Source: Sulfurovum xiamenensis
Lineage (GTDB): Bacteria > Campylobacterota > Campylobacteria > Campylobacterales > Sulfurovaceae
DNA: 64,000 nucleotides
Assembly (NCBI RefSeq): GCF_030347995.1
Contig: NZ_JAQIBC010000003.1
Span: 62,001 to 126,000, forward strand
Direction: 5' to 3'
Shown here: in pieces, positions 34,972-43,237 of the stretch
Numbering within the stretch: position 1 is the stretch's first letter
Layout: each line of letters begins with the position of its first letter
Program-made: the position numbers and the translations under genes
Notes under the pieces: model-generated
Told to the model about the DNA's origin: nothing
What the model saw: the letters and a program-made list of their open reading frames with translations, nothing else
Databases searched by the model: none

Positions 34972-36105
34972 ATGTTAAAAAGAAAAATGGCGTTATTTAA
35001 ACTGCTTGGATTTACAGTCTCGCTAGATGTGAGCTGGGGTATTATCCTTTTTTTGGTGGTATGGTCTCTTTCCAAGGGGTTCTTCCCGAGTTATTTCCCG
35101 GGACTTGGCATACAAACCTACTGGGTGATGGGAGTCATCGGAGCCATAGGGCTTTTTGTTTCCATCATCATCCATGAATTCTCACACGCATTGATCGCCC
35201 GTAAATATGGTATGAAGATCAAAGGTATTACACTCTTTATCTTTGGAGGTGTGGCTGAGATGCAGGATGAGCCCAGCACGCCTAAAAGTGAATTTTTTAT
35301 GGCGATCGCAGGGCCGATAGCCAGTTTTACACTCTCTATACTCTTTGGCGGGCTAGCACAAGCCGCAGAGAACATGAAGTTTTCGGTACCCATGATAGCG
35401 CTTTTGGGCTATTTGAGTACGATCAATCTCTTGATCGCTATTTTCAATCTGATACCTGCATTTCCAACCGATGGAGGACGGGTGCTTCGTTCATTGTTAT
35501 GGTGGATGAAGGGGGATATCCATTGGGCAACACAGCTTGCTTCACGTATCAGTCTGATGTTTGCCGTTGTTATTATCTTTATGGGCTTTATGCATATGAT
35601 GGGAGATAACACTATAGGAGGCTTATGGTGGATACTGATCGGAGCTTTTCTCTTCTTCGCTGCGAATGCTTCGTATCAGAGATTATTGATCAGGGAGTCA
35701 TTTTCAGGAAAAACCGTACGTCATTTTATGAACCCCTCCCCGGTAAGTGTGCCTTTTGATATCACACTGCAAGCGTTTGTTGAGAAGTATCTCTATCGCT
35801 ATCACTATAAAATGTTCCCTGTGGTCAAAGAGAGCAAGATCTTTGGAATCATCACAGTTCAGATGCTAAAACAGCATACTCATGAAGAGTGGAAACATCT
35901 TTTTGTAGGACAGGTCATGGAAGAACCCAATCCCTCCAATACGATCGCATCGTATACGCCTATCGAGGATGCCCTGAATAGAATGAATGAAAGTGGAACT
36001 ATCCGTCTACTAGTTGTTGAACATAACAAAATAGTTGGTATTATTACGCTCAAAGACCTGCTTGAGTATATCGCACTGAAAATGGAGCTGGAAACCATCC
36101 CCTAG
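34972..36105 (+). CDS. Site-2 protease-type intramembrane metalloprotease (M50) with CBS pair
   Basis: The 377 residues show about six membrane segments in the first 230. The zinc motif is HEFSH (68-72), and the third ligand lies in the NLIPAFPTDGGRVLRS region (Asp167). Two CBS domains fill about residues 240-372 and probably sense a nucleotide. This is the SpoIVFB-like branch of M50 with C-terminal CBS domains. Such enzymes cut membrane-bound regulators, but no sigma or anti-sigma gene is adjacent to name the substrate. It has its own promoter. Confidence 0.9.
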   Translation: MLKRKMALFKLLGFTVSLDVSWGIILFLVVWSLSKGFFPSYFPGLGIQTYWVMGVIGAIGLFVSIIIHEFSHALIARKYGMKIKGITLFIFGGVAEMQDEPSTPKSEFFMAIAGPIASFTLSILFGGLAQAAENMKFSVPMIALLGYLSTINLLIAIFNLIPAFPTDGGRVLRSLLWWMKGDIHWATQLASRISLMFAVVIIFMGFMHMMGDNTIGGLWWILIGAFLFFAANASYQRLLIRESFSGKTVRHFMNPSPVSVPFDITLQAFVEKYLYRYHYKMFPVVKESKIFGIITVQMLKQHTHEEWKHLFVGQVMEEPNPSNTIASYTPIEDALNRMNESGTIRLLVVEHNKIVGIITLKDLLEYIALKMELETIP

Positions 36106-36151
36106 CAATGCCTGTTTTATAGACACATAGGATTTGCAGGAATATAAAGAA

Positions 36152-36168
36152 ATTTGATATAATCAAAT
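36152..36168 (+). promoter_or_regulatory. Palindromic -10 region for the DUF4389 gene
   Basis: ATTTGAT-ATA-ATCAAAT is a perfect 17-base inverted repeat enclosing TATAAT at 36158-36163. It may be a promoter with an overlapping operator, or simply an AT-rich coincidence. The DUF4389 start is 17 bases further on. Confidence 0.4.
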
Positions 36169-36184
36169 CAAAAAGGGAGTCAAG

Positions 36185-36457
36185 ATGGAAGAGATCGAAA
36201 CGAATGAGCGTGAAAAACCGGGGATCGCAAGGGCAGTCTATATACTTTTATATCTGATCATAGGCAGATTTATCTCTATGGTGCTTTTTGTGGTCGCCAT
36301 CACCCAATTTATTTACACTTGGCTGTCAGGTGAGCCGAATGAAAAGATCTTACAGTTTACAGAGGGTTTATCAGAGTACGCAAAACAGCTTGTCTCTTAT
36401 GTAGGATTCAATTCTGATGAAAAACCATGGCCGTTTGGTGATTGGCCGGATGTGTAG
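36185..36457 (+). CDS. DUF4389 family small membrane protein
   Basis: The 90 residues have a charged N-terminus, one or two hydrophobic segments (about 17-48) and an amphipathic region ending in the DEKPWPFGDWP motif that marks the DUF4389 family as I remember it. The function is unknown. AAAGGGAG precedes the ATG. It has its own promoter and lies between the site-2 protease and another small membrane protein. Confidence 0.75.
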   Translation: MEEIETNEREKPGIARAVYILLYLIIGRFISMVLFVVAITQFIYTWLSGEPNEKILQFTEGLSEYAKQLVSYVGFNSDEKPWPFGDWPDV

Positions 36458-36514
36458 CAAAACTTTAGGGATTGAAAAATAGTTCTATGTAAGATATTGA
36501 AGTAAACGGTGTGC

Positions 36515-36520
36515 TATAAT
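36515..36520 (+). promoter_or_regulatory. -10 box for the 36551 gene
   Basis: TATAAT in GTGCTATAATTCCGC lies 31 bases before the ATG at 36551. Confidence 0.5.
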
Positions 36521-36550
36521 TCCGCAAAGATATTATAGAGGAGCACTTAT

Positions 36551-36871
36551 ATGCAGTACTACAACGATGAACAAAACAAAGCAGGTGCCAAAGTGTTCTT
36601 TATGATTGCACAGATGGTAGTGCTTGTTATGGTCTACATCATCATCTATACCTCTTTCGTGGCTGTAGGGTATGCCATAGAAGAGTATGGTATGAGCCCG
36701 CTGATGTACTTTCCTGTGTTTGTAGCACTGGTCATTTTTCCTATTCTCCTTTATAAATATCGTCAAATGTTCAATGCAGGCAAAATGATGGGTGCTTTTA
36801 TATGGACGATGGCTACAGCGTCACTGATCATCGTGCTACTTTATGTCTATGTTGCACAGATCGTAGGGTAA
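36551..36871 (+). CDS. Hypothetical membrane protein, 106 residues, three membrane segments
   Basis: I do not recognise the family. Hydrophobic segments lie at about 15-38, 50-68 and 80-105, so the protein is almost entirely in the membrane. The start has a TAGAGGAGC ribosome site. It lies 9 bases before the MATE exporter gene and probably shares its message. A role as accessory to the exporter is possible but unsupported. Confidence 0.75.
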   Translation: MQYYNDEQNKAGAKVFFMIAQMVVLVMVYIIIYTSFVAVGYAIEEYGMSPLMYFPVFVALVIFPILLYKYRQMFNAGKMMGAFIWTMATASLIIVLLYVYVAQIVG

Positions 36872-36880
36872 CCTTTCTCT

Positions 36881-38206
36881 TTGATACGATTCTTCCCTAA
36901 AAAACACCAAAAGATACTCAAGCTTTCACTCCCTGCTGCAGTGAATTCCCTGTTGGATATGCTGCAAGTGATCACAGACCTTATCATGGTGGGGCGTATT
37001 TCTGCTTTTGCCGTGGCAGCGGTAGGACTGGGACTGCAGTCGCTTATGTTCTTGTTCGCGATGCTTTCTTTGCTTCATATAGGTACTTCAGCACTACTTT
37101 CCCGTTTTGTTGGAGCAGGGCAGATGAAGCGTGCTTCAACGGGACTTTCAACCCTGCTTCATTTTGTGCTTTACATCTCTTTGCCTCTGATGGTTTTTTG
37201 GTACTTTTTTGCCTCAAATATCTATGTATGGTTTGGCACAGCAGCTGAGGTGATCAGATTGGGTGAGGAGTATGTACAAACATTGACATGGATGCTTCCT
37301 TTTGTATTTGGGAAACTAGTTTTTGTGACGGCACTGAACTCGGCAGGTGACACAAAGACACCTATGATGATCAAGATAGTCTCTATTGTGCTCAACGTAT
37401 TTTTAAACTATCTTTTGATCTTCGGTAACCATGGGTTTCCAGAGTTAGGTGTGATGGGTGCAGCGGTAGGTACCGTGATAGTCAATGTCCTGGAACTGAT
37501 CGTCTATATGGTGCTCTATCTTAGACATAAAACACCTTACATACCTGCATGGCACTACTCTGGATCTCTTTTAAAACGTGCACTCAAAGTGGGTATACCT
37601 GCTTCCTTTGAACGTTCTTTGACATTTGGAAGTTTTATGCTGTTTACGGTGATCATTGCACAATTTGGTACAGAAGTATTGGCAGGTTATCAGATAGGGC
37701 TGCGGGTAGAAGGATTGGCTTTCATGCCGGGCATTGGCTTTACCATTGCAGCCATGGCACTGATGGGACAGGGTTTAGGGGCTAAAAAGCCTGAACAGTC
37801 CAGAGAGGATGTCATTCTTGTACTCAAATACACCGTGGGTTTCATGTTCTTCCTCTCTTTCTTTATGATCTTTATGCCTGAGAAGATCGTATGGCTCTTT
37901 ACTGATGATGCACAGACCATTGAAGAAGCGAGTCTTTATTTGCGTATTGTGGGATTGTCACAAATTCCTTTGGCTTATAATTTTGTTCTCTCTGGTGCCC
38001 TGCGAGGCGCAGGAGATACCAAGCGAACGTTGAAGATCAACCTTATTTCTGTCTGGCTTGTCCGTATCATCCCTGCTTTTGTGTTGAGCTGGTATTTTGA
38101 TTCTATCTTACTGGTCTATCTTGCAATGATATCCGATACGTTTGTCAAAGCGACATGGCTCTGGAGGACCTTCGATAAAGGTGAATGGCAAAAGATCAAA
38201 GTCTAA
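36881..38206 (+). CDS. MATE-family efflux transporter
   Basis: The 441 residues have about twelve membrane segments and the MATE-type pseudo-repeat. Typical stretches are SLPAAVNSLLDMLQVITDLIMVGR at the start (first 20 are enough to recognise it) and SGALRGAGDTK in the second half. MATE proteins export cationic drugs or metabolites with sodium or protons. The substrate cannot be told. The start is a TTG at 36881, chosen because it adds the usual basic N-terminus; the ribosome site is weak. A clear terminator follows. Confidence 0.88.
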   Translation: MIRFFPKKHQKILKLSLPAAVNSLLDMLQVITDLIMVGRISAFAVAAVGLGLQSLMFLFAMLSLLHIGTSALLSRFVGAGQMKRASTGLSTLLHFVLYISLPLMVFWYFFASNIYVWFGTAAEVIRLGEEYVQTLTWMLPFVFGKLVFVTALNSAGDTKTPMMIKIVSIVLNVFLNYLLIFGNHGFPELGVMGAAVGTVIVNVLELIVYMVLYLRHKTPYIPAWHYSGSLLKRALKVGIPASFERSLTFGSFMLFTVIIAQFGTEVLAGYQIGLRVEGLAFMPGIGFTIAAMALMGQGLGAKKPEQSREDVILVLKYTVGFMFFLSFFMIFMPEKIVWLFTDDAQTIEEASLYLRIVGLSQIPLAYNFVLSGALRGAGDTKRTLKINLISVWLVRIIPAFVLSWYFDSILLVYLAMISDTFVKATWLWRTFDKGEWQKIKV

Positions 38207-38236
38207 ATGATCCATTGCACACTAGATCATTTTTTA
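38205..38236 (+). terminator. Terminator between convergent MATE and SDR genes
   Basis: AAATGATC (38205-38212) pairs with GATCATTT (38225-38232), followed by TTT. It starts on the MATE stop codon. The A-rich 5' side gives a T-tract on the other strand too, so it can serve both genes. Confidence 0.7.
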
Positions 38237-38244
38237 CGCTTATT

Positions 38245-38937
38245 TTACATGGTCCTTATATCTAAAAAACTTCCACTCTCATACGCTAGAAGTTTGGGAA
38301 AAGTAGCGATGAGATTTTCGGCTGCTTTCTCAGGTGTTTGGATAGGATTTTCTTTGAGTCTTTTGGCCGAGGGGAATAGGGCATCATCGACTTCTTCTAT
38401 GATATGCTCAACCATAGGGGTACGGATGACACCAGGTGCCAATGCAGTAAAATGGATCTCCGGTAACTCTTTGGCATAGACACTGAGTAGCATATTGAGA
38501 CCTGCTTTAGAAAGTGAGTAGGCGCCCCAACCTATAGATCCATTCACTGCAGCACCTGAACTGATACCTACAATCTGTTTGACCTGTGCATGGGCTTGGA
38601 GGGTATCTATGAGTTCTTTGTTCGCCCAGACATTGACCTCCATCACTGCTTTGGCATCCATGAGATCAGTCTGAGAGAGAGTCTTTATATCACCTAAAAC
38701 CCCTGCATTGAGGATCACTAGGTCAAAGGAACGGTGTTGAAGAAACTCTGTGAGTGTAGACTGGATCATGAAAGTTTCACTTAGATCATAGGGAAAAAAG
38801 AAAAAGTGAGGATAATGGTCAAGTTTTTTGGGTATGGTTTTCCCTATAGCATAGACATTGTCGCCATTTTCCAAATATTTTTCAGCCAAAGCTTCACCAA
38901 GCCCTGAACTCACACCCGTGATCAGTATGTTTTTCAT
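38245..38937 (-). CDS. Short-chain dehydrogenase/reductase
   Basis: The 230 residues show the SDR plan: LITGVSSGLGEALA for the cofactor, LILNAGVLG, the catalytic serine in GISSGAA and YSLSK at about residue 140. The start at 38937 is preferred to 38946 because AAAGGAT sits 8-9 bases before it. The acidic/neutral residues after the second strand do not decide between NADH and NADPH. The substrate is unknown. It is a single gene sharing a symmetric promoter region with the divergent 39069 gene. Confidence 0.85.
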   Translation of the reverse strand: MKNILITGVSSGLGEALAEKYLENGDNVYAIGKTIPKKLDHYPHFFFFPYDLSETFMIQSTLTEFLQHRSFDLVILNAGVLGDIKTLSQTDLMDAKAVMEVNVWANKELIDTLQAHAQVKQIVGISSGAAVNGSIGWGAYSLSKAGLNMLLSVYAKELPEIHFTALAPGVIRTPMVEHIIEEVDDALFPSAKRLKENPIQTPEKAAENLIATFPKLLAYESGSFLDIRTM

Positions 38938-38976
38938 CACTCTCATCCTTTTGTAATATATTTGCCATTTTGATAT

Positions 38977-38990
38977 GATATAATTATATC
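38977..38990. promoter_or_regulatory. Symmetric divergent promoter
   Basis: GATATAATTATATC is a perfect palindrome that presents TATAAT on both strands (plus 38979-38984, minus 38983-38988). The SDR gene starts 40 bases to the left and the 39069 gene about 80 bases to the right, so one site could start both messages. Confidence 0.45.
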
Positions 38991-39068
38991 AGAAAGTAAA
39001 AGTCCTATAACACATAATGAAAATATGATGCTTGAACGGGATCTATCTAATCAAAAAAAAGGAAAGCA

Positions 39069-39320
39069 ATGAGCAACAAAAGCAATAAAGAAGTCAAAAC
39101 TCTAGATCAAAGAATTGAGCGTATTTATAAAATGGCAAAAGAACATTTTGGTGAAGTACGTTTTGTTGGGATCAAAAAACATACCAAGATCGGTTGGGTC
39201 GCTAAGATACAGTTCGATGAGTTTGAATCTCTTGTTGCTGAAGGTGAAGATGCGGTGGAGGCATTGAAAAATCTGCGTAAACGTCTTTCAAGAATTATAG
39301 ACCGTTACAATATGGTATAA
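39069..39320 (+). CDS. Hypothetical protein, 83 residues
   Basis: I do not recognise this small basic/acidic soluble protein. It has an N-terminal helix (DQRIERIYKMAKEHFG), a beta-like middle (VRFVGIKKHTKIGWVAKIQF) and a C-terminal helix (DAVEALKNLRKRLSRII). An AAAGGAAAG site precedes the ATG. It lies 3 bases before the aroK TTG start, so the two are probably translated together. Confidence 0.75.
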   Translation: MSNKSNKEVKTLDQRIERIYKMAKEHFGEVRFVGIKKHTKIGWVAKIQFDEFESLVAEGEDAVEALKNLRKRLSRIIDRYNMV

Positions 39321-39323
39321 ACT

Positions 39324-39836
39324 TTGAAAAAGAATATTATTCTCATAGGTTTCATGGGTGTAGGTAAAGGTACCACCGCCCGTGCATTTACTAAAAAATA
39401 TGGTACCTATATCATAGATACAGATGATCTGATAGAATCCAAAGAGAACAAAGAGGTCAAAAAGATATTTGAGAAAAAGGGTGAAGCGTATTTCAGGGCA
39501 CAAGAACAGGTCACTGCCGATTGGATAGAGAAATGCGTGACAGGTACGCTTATCTCTTGCGGTGGTGGTTTTTACAAAGTGAACAACCTTAAAAAATTGG
39601 GCACGGTGGTGTTGCTTGATGCTTCCTTTGACTGGATACACAACCGTTTGAAAACAGCAAAAAACGCTAAATCAAAACTTGCGAAACGCCCACTTTTTTC
39701 AGATGAAAAAAAGGCTAAGAAACTCTATAATGAACGTGAAAAGGCATACAGAAAAGTGGCAGATGTGATCATTGATGTCGAGAAGCTTACTTTAGAGGAA
39801 CAGATTGCGCAAATTGCCAAAAAATGTAAGGTGTAA
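39324..39836 (+). CDS. aroK: Shikimate kinase
   Basis: AroK phosphorylates shikimate in aromatic amino acid synthesis. The 170 residues have the P-loop region GFMGVGKGTTAR, the shikimate-binding DTDDLIE pair, and SCGGGF. The residue after the P-loop lysine is Gly where Ser or Thr is usual; the following Thr may take its place. The start is TTG at 39324, three bases after the preceding gene, and no ATG fits upstream. Confidence 0.92.
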   Translation: MKKNIILIGFMGVGKGTTARAFTKKYGTYIIDTDDLIESKENKEVKKIFEKKGEAYFRAQEQVTADWIEKCVTGTLISCGGGFYKVNNLKKLGTVVLLDASFDWIHNRLKTAKNAKSKLAKRPLFSDEKKAKKLYNEREKAYRKVADVIIDVEKLTLEEQIAQIAKKCKV

Positions 39837-40060
39837 AGTTTATTTGATTGACTAAATTTCCTTTAGGTTTAACTTGTGGCGTTGTTTCTCTCTTCATTTT
39901 TTTAAAAAAAACGAAGCAAAGTTAGCAAATGCGGTTCACGTAGTGAAAACTTCTTTAGAAAAAAGCGTCGTGGTTCTCGATGTAATCCCGCAGGAACGAG
40001 GACAATCGCTTCGCTTACAAGGGCGTTCGCCACGACAGAAGTTATGAATAATAAGGTGTG
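39837..40060. other. Structured non-coding stretch of 224 bases
   Basis: No plausible gene is seen here. Inverted repeats follow each other: TTCAC-GTA-GTGAA (39935-39947), then AACTTCT (39948-39954) and GTCGTGG (39967-39973), both mirrored in order by CCACGAC (40030-40036) and AGAAGTT (40037-40043). Inside this lie an imperfect GTTCTCG/CGAGGAC pair and a small GGCG-TT-CGCC stem. The left side also holds a T7/A7 run that may end aroK transcription. The layout suggests a structured RNA or an intergenic repeat element. Confidence 0.45.
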
Positions 40061-40282
40061 TTACTTATTATTTTGTAAACTCCAGTGATCCAGTCCTTTA
40101 TAGGCAGCGGTCAGTAAAGCGAAGATAAGCATGGTACTCCCCATGCAGTAGGGTGCCTGTTCTATAAATGGGGCCGGTGATTGTGAAATGCTAAAAATAA
40201 CATATCCCCACACCAAAAAAGCGATAAAACCTAGTAACCGCTTGCTCCATGTGATAAGTAAGAGTGATGTTTCTTTTTTCAT
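40061..40282 (-). CDS. Hypothetical small membrane protein, 73 residues
   Basis: Two hydrophobic segments (about 7-32 and 43-60) and charged ends suggest a small inner-membrane protein. I know no family for it. The start at 40282 is divergent from ispA, with AT-rich DNA between. Support rests mainly on the clean open frame, the hydrophobic pattern and composition similar to the neighbours. Confidence 0.55.
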   Translation of the reverse strand: MKKETSLLLITWSKRLLGFIAFLVWGYVIFSISQSPAPFIEQAPYCMGSTMLIFALLTAAYKGLDHWSLQNNK

Positions 40283-40305
40283 ATGCTTATTTTATCCAAA
40301 TTTGA

Positions 40306-40311
40306 TATAAT
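40306..40311 (+). promoter_or_regulatory. -10 box for ispA-tkt
   Basis: TATAAT in ATTTGATATAATTTC. Transcription would begin near 40318, which rules out the upstream ATG at 40283 and supports the TTG start of ispA at 40340. Confidence 0.6.
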
Positions 40312-40339
40312 TTCAACAAATAAACTTCGAAGGTATAAA

Positions 40340-41188
40340 TTGCAACGATTTGAAACGTATCTAAACGAAAATTTACCAAAAGTCCCAAGCTTTCATCCCG
40401 TATATGAAGAAGCACTGGGTGTGATGCTGACTGCAGGTGGAAAACGTTTTCGTCCTATGTTACTTCTAAATATCGTTGATGCCTATGAACCGATGCTTTA
40501 TAATGGTGCTTTACCCGTAGCACTTGCACTTGAAATGTTCCATACCTATTCTCTGATACATGATGATCTGCCTGCGATGGATGATGCAGATCTGCGCCGT
40601 GGACATGAGACGCTACATAAACGTTTTGATGAAGTGACGGCTATACTTGCGGGGGATGCACTTAACACGGATGCTTTCTATCTCATCTCTAAAGCACCAT
40701 TGCGTGCAGATGTGAAAATAAAACTTGTAGAGTTGCTTGCACGTGATGGAGGAAGCCGTGGTATGGTACTTGGACAAGCTATGGACTGCTATTTTGAAAA
40801 CACACCATTGGATATAGAACAGGTAAAAACACTGCACAAGAACAAAACGGCAAAACTCATCGCTACCTCCATGCAGATGGGAGCCGTTATCGTAGGACTT
40901 GAGAAGAGGGTACAGGATGCCCTCTATGATTTTGGTATCGATCTGGGATTACTTTTTCAGATACAAGATGACATTATAGATGAGACGCAGAGTGAAGAAG
41001 AGGCGGGAAAACCCACAGGAAATGACAGCGATAAAAATAGCTTTGTCAATCTTTTAGGACTGGAGAAAAGTGTTGAAGAAGCAAATACTCTGGCAAAAGA
41101 TTTACAAAGACGATTTGAAAGCTTTGATGAAAAGTTGCAAATGGCTTTACAACCCTTGATGAACACATACCTATACAGACATAACTAA
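40340..41188 (+). CDS. ispA: Polyprenyl synthetase (farnesyl/geranyl diphosphate synthase type)
   Basis: The enzyme extends isopentenyl diphosphate chains for isoprenoids. It shows GGKRFRPML, the first aspartate-rich motif DDLPAMDDADLRRG, the GQAMD block and the second motif DDIID. Starting from TTG at 40340 behind GAAGGT gives 282 residues, matching short-chain synthases; a longer frame from 40283 begins upstream of the -10 box. The residues before the first aspartate motif (MFHTYSLIHDD) fit a short-chain product. It lies 10 bases before tkt. Product length is not certain. Confidence 0.9.
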   Translation: MQRFETYLNENLPKVPSFHPVYEEALGVMLTAGGKRFRPMLLLNIVDAYEPMLYNGALPVALALEMFHTYSLIHDDLPAMDDADLRRGHETLHKRFDEVTAILAGDALNTDAFYLISKAPLRADVKIKLVELLARDGGSRGMVLGQAMDCYFENTPLDIEQVKTLHKNKTAKLIATSMQMGAVIVGLEKRVQDALYDFGIDLGLLFQIQDDIIDETQSEEEAGKPTGNDSDKNSFVNLLGLEKSVEEANTLAKDLQRRFESFDEKLQMALQPLMNTYLYRHN

Positions 41189-41198
41189 AGGAATAACT

Positions 41199-43187
41199 AT
41201 GGCAATGACAGAGCAGAACAAAATGCGTAAAAAGATGGCAAATACGATCAGATTTTTAGCGGCTGATATGGTACAAAAAGCAAATTCAGGACACCCGGGT
41301 GCACCTATGGGTCTTGCAGATATCGCAGTGGTTTTGAGTGAAAAACTGAGCCATAATCCTAAAAACCCAAAATGGCTCAACCGTGACCGTTTGGTTTTCT
41401 CAGGAGGACATGGTTCAGCACTGATCTACTCTCTTTTACACCTTTGGGGTTATGATGTAACGCTTGATGACCTGAAAAATTTCCGTCAATTAGACTCTAA
41501 AACACCGGGACACCCGGAGTATGGACATACGGAAGGCGTAGAGATCACGACAGGTCCTTTGGGACAGGGTATCGCCAATGCTGTAGGTTTTGCAATGGCA
41601 GAAGCCTATACGGCAAATCAGGTAAATTCTGAGACCTGTGAACTGATAGACCATAAAGTCTATTGTCTCTGTGGTGATGGTGACTTGCAAGAAGGTATCT
41701 CTTATGAAGCCTGTGCACTTGCCGGGCATTTAGGGCTTAAAGACATGGTACTGATCTATGACAACAATGAGATCACGATCGAGGGTGATACAAGTATCGC
41801 GTGGAGTGAAGATGTTGCAAAACGTTTTGAAGCACAGAACTGGAACGTGATTAAGATCAACGGACACTGTTATGATGACATTGAAAAAGCCTTAGAAGAA
41901 GTGCAAACAGCCACTAAACCTACGATCATCATTGCCAATACGATCATCGGTAAGGGTGCAGGTGATATGGAAGGGTCTCACCATACACACGGGGCGCCGC
42001 TAGGTGCCGATATCATCGCTGAGTCAAAGGCCAAAGAAGGTTTCGATCCTGAAGCATTCTTCCAGATCCCAGAAGATGTCCTTCTTAGATTCAGATGTGC
42101 CTTAGAGCAGGGTGAACTTGCAGAGAAAGAGTGGATACATAGACAAAAAGAGGCACCGCTTATCGAGCAGAACGAAGCATTGGCTAGACTGCTTAACCCT
42201 GATTTCTCTGCGATCGAATTCCCGGATTTCTCCGGAGATAAAGCGATGGCAACAAGAGATTCAAACGGTAAGATTCTTAATGCCATTGCAACAGCGGTTC
42301 CTTCTTTTATCGGTGGTTCAGCAGACCTGGCACCGTCGAACAAAACAGAGTTGAAAGATCTCGGGGATTTCCCTAAAGGAAGAAACCTTCACTTTGGTAT
42401 CCGTGAGCACTCTATGGCTGCTATCACGAATGCGATGGCACTCTATGGTACGACGATCCCATTTAATGCAACATTCTTTGTATTCTCTGATTATCTTAAG
42501 CCAGCAGCACGTATCGCAGCATTGACAAAGATTCAAAACTTCTTTGTTTGGACGCATGACAGTATCGGAGTAGGGGAAGATGGCCCTACCCATGAGCCTA
42601 TCGAGCATATGTCACAGTTTAGAGCATTGCCTAACTTCTATGTATGGAGACCGGCAGATGCTACGGAGAATGTGGAAGCATGGAGAACAGCACTGACCAT
42701 GAAAGCACCACACGGTTTTGTATTAAGCCGTCAAAAGCTTGAAACACTCAAACCAAAAAGAGATTTCGGTGATGTAAGCAGAGGTGCCTACATCGTCAAG
42801 AAAAGAAAAGATGCGAACTTTACGCTGATGGCTTCAGGTTCAGAGTTGATGCCGTGTCTAAAGGCAGCATGTCACCTGGCTGTACTTGGCATTAAGGCAA
42901 ACGTGGTTTCTGTACCGTGTCTTGATCTCTTCAATGAGCAGGATGCAGCGTACAAGGCAGCAGTCATTGATCCAAATACCAAAGTGCTTGCTGTTGAAGC
43001 AGCAACAGGAACAGAGTACTACCGTTATGCAGATGATGTCCTTGGTATGGAATGTTTTGGAGCATCTGCACCGGCAGAGCAACTCTTTGAGAAGTTCGGA
43101 TTTACGCAAGAAGGCATCATGAAGCGTGCATGTAAATTGATGGATGTAGAGTATAGAGAAGTTGAGCTTGGAGAGTGTAAACTCTAA
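41199..43187 (+). CDS. tkt: Transketolase
   Basis: Transketolase moves two-carbon units in the pentose phosphate pathway using thiamine diphosphate. The 662 residues show KANSGHPGAPMG at the start, the thiamine motif GDGDLQEG (about 153-160) with a following DNNEITIEGDT, and the pyrimidine-domain FGIREHSM and THDSIGVGEDGPTHEPIE blocks. It is second in the ispA-tkt unit and shows no irregularity. Confidence 0.97.
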   Translation: MAMTEQNKMRKKMANTIRFLAADMVQKANSGHPGAPMGLADIAVVLSEKLSHNPKNPKWLNRDRLVFSGGHGSALIYSLLHLWGYDVTLDDLKNFRQLDSKTPGHPEYGHTEGVEITTGPLGQGIANAVGFAMAEAYTANQVNSETCELIDHKVYCLCGDGDLQEGISYEACALAGHLGLKDMVLIYDNNEITIEGDTSIAWSEDVAKRFEAQNWNVIKINGHCYDDIEKALEEVQTATKPTIIIANTIIGKGAGDMEGSHHTHGAPLGADIIAESKAKEGFDPEAFFQIPEDVLLRFRCALEQGELAEKEWIHRQKEAPLIEQNEALARLLNPDFSAIEFPDFSGDKAMATRDSNGKILNAIATAVPSFIGGSADLAPSNKTELKDLGDFPKGRNLHFGIREHSMAAITNAMALYGTTIPFNATFFVFSDYLKPAARIAALTKIQNFFVWTHDSIGVGEDGPTHEPIEHMSQFRALPNFYVWRPADATENVEAWRTALTMKAPHGFVLSRQKLETLKPKRDFGDVSRGAYIVKKRKDANFTLMASGSELMPCLKAACHLAVLGIKANVVSVPCLDLFNEQDAAYKAAVIDPNTKVLAVEAATGTEYYRYADDVLGMECFGASAPAEQLFEKFGFTQEGIMKRACKLMDVEYREVELGECKL

Positions 43188-43216
43188 GCTCCCTGAGAAT
43201 TTCATATCCTTTTCGT

Positions 43217-43237
43217 TTAAAACCTCGGTTTTTATTT
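43217..43237 (+). terminator. Terminator after tkt
   Basis: AAAAC (43219-43223) pairs with GTTTT (43228-43232) around CTCG, followed by TATTT. The stem is short. It overlaps the stop codon of the convergent 43232 gene. Confidence 0.35.
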
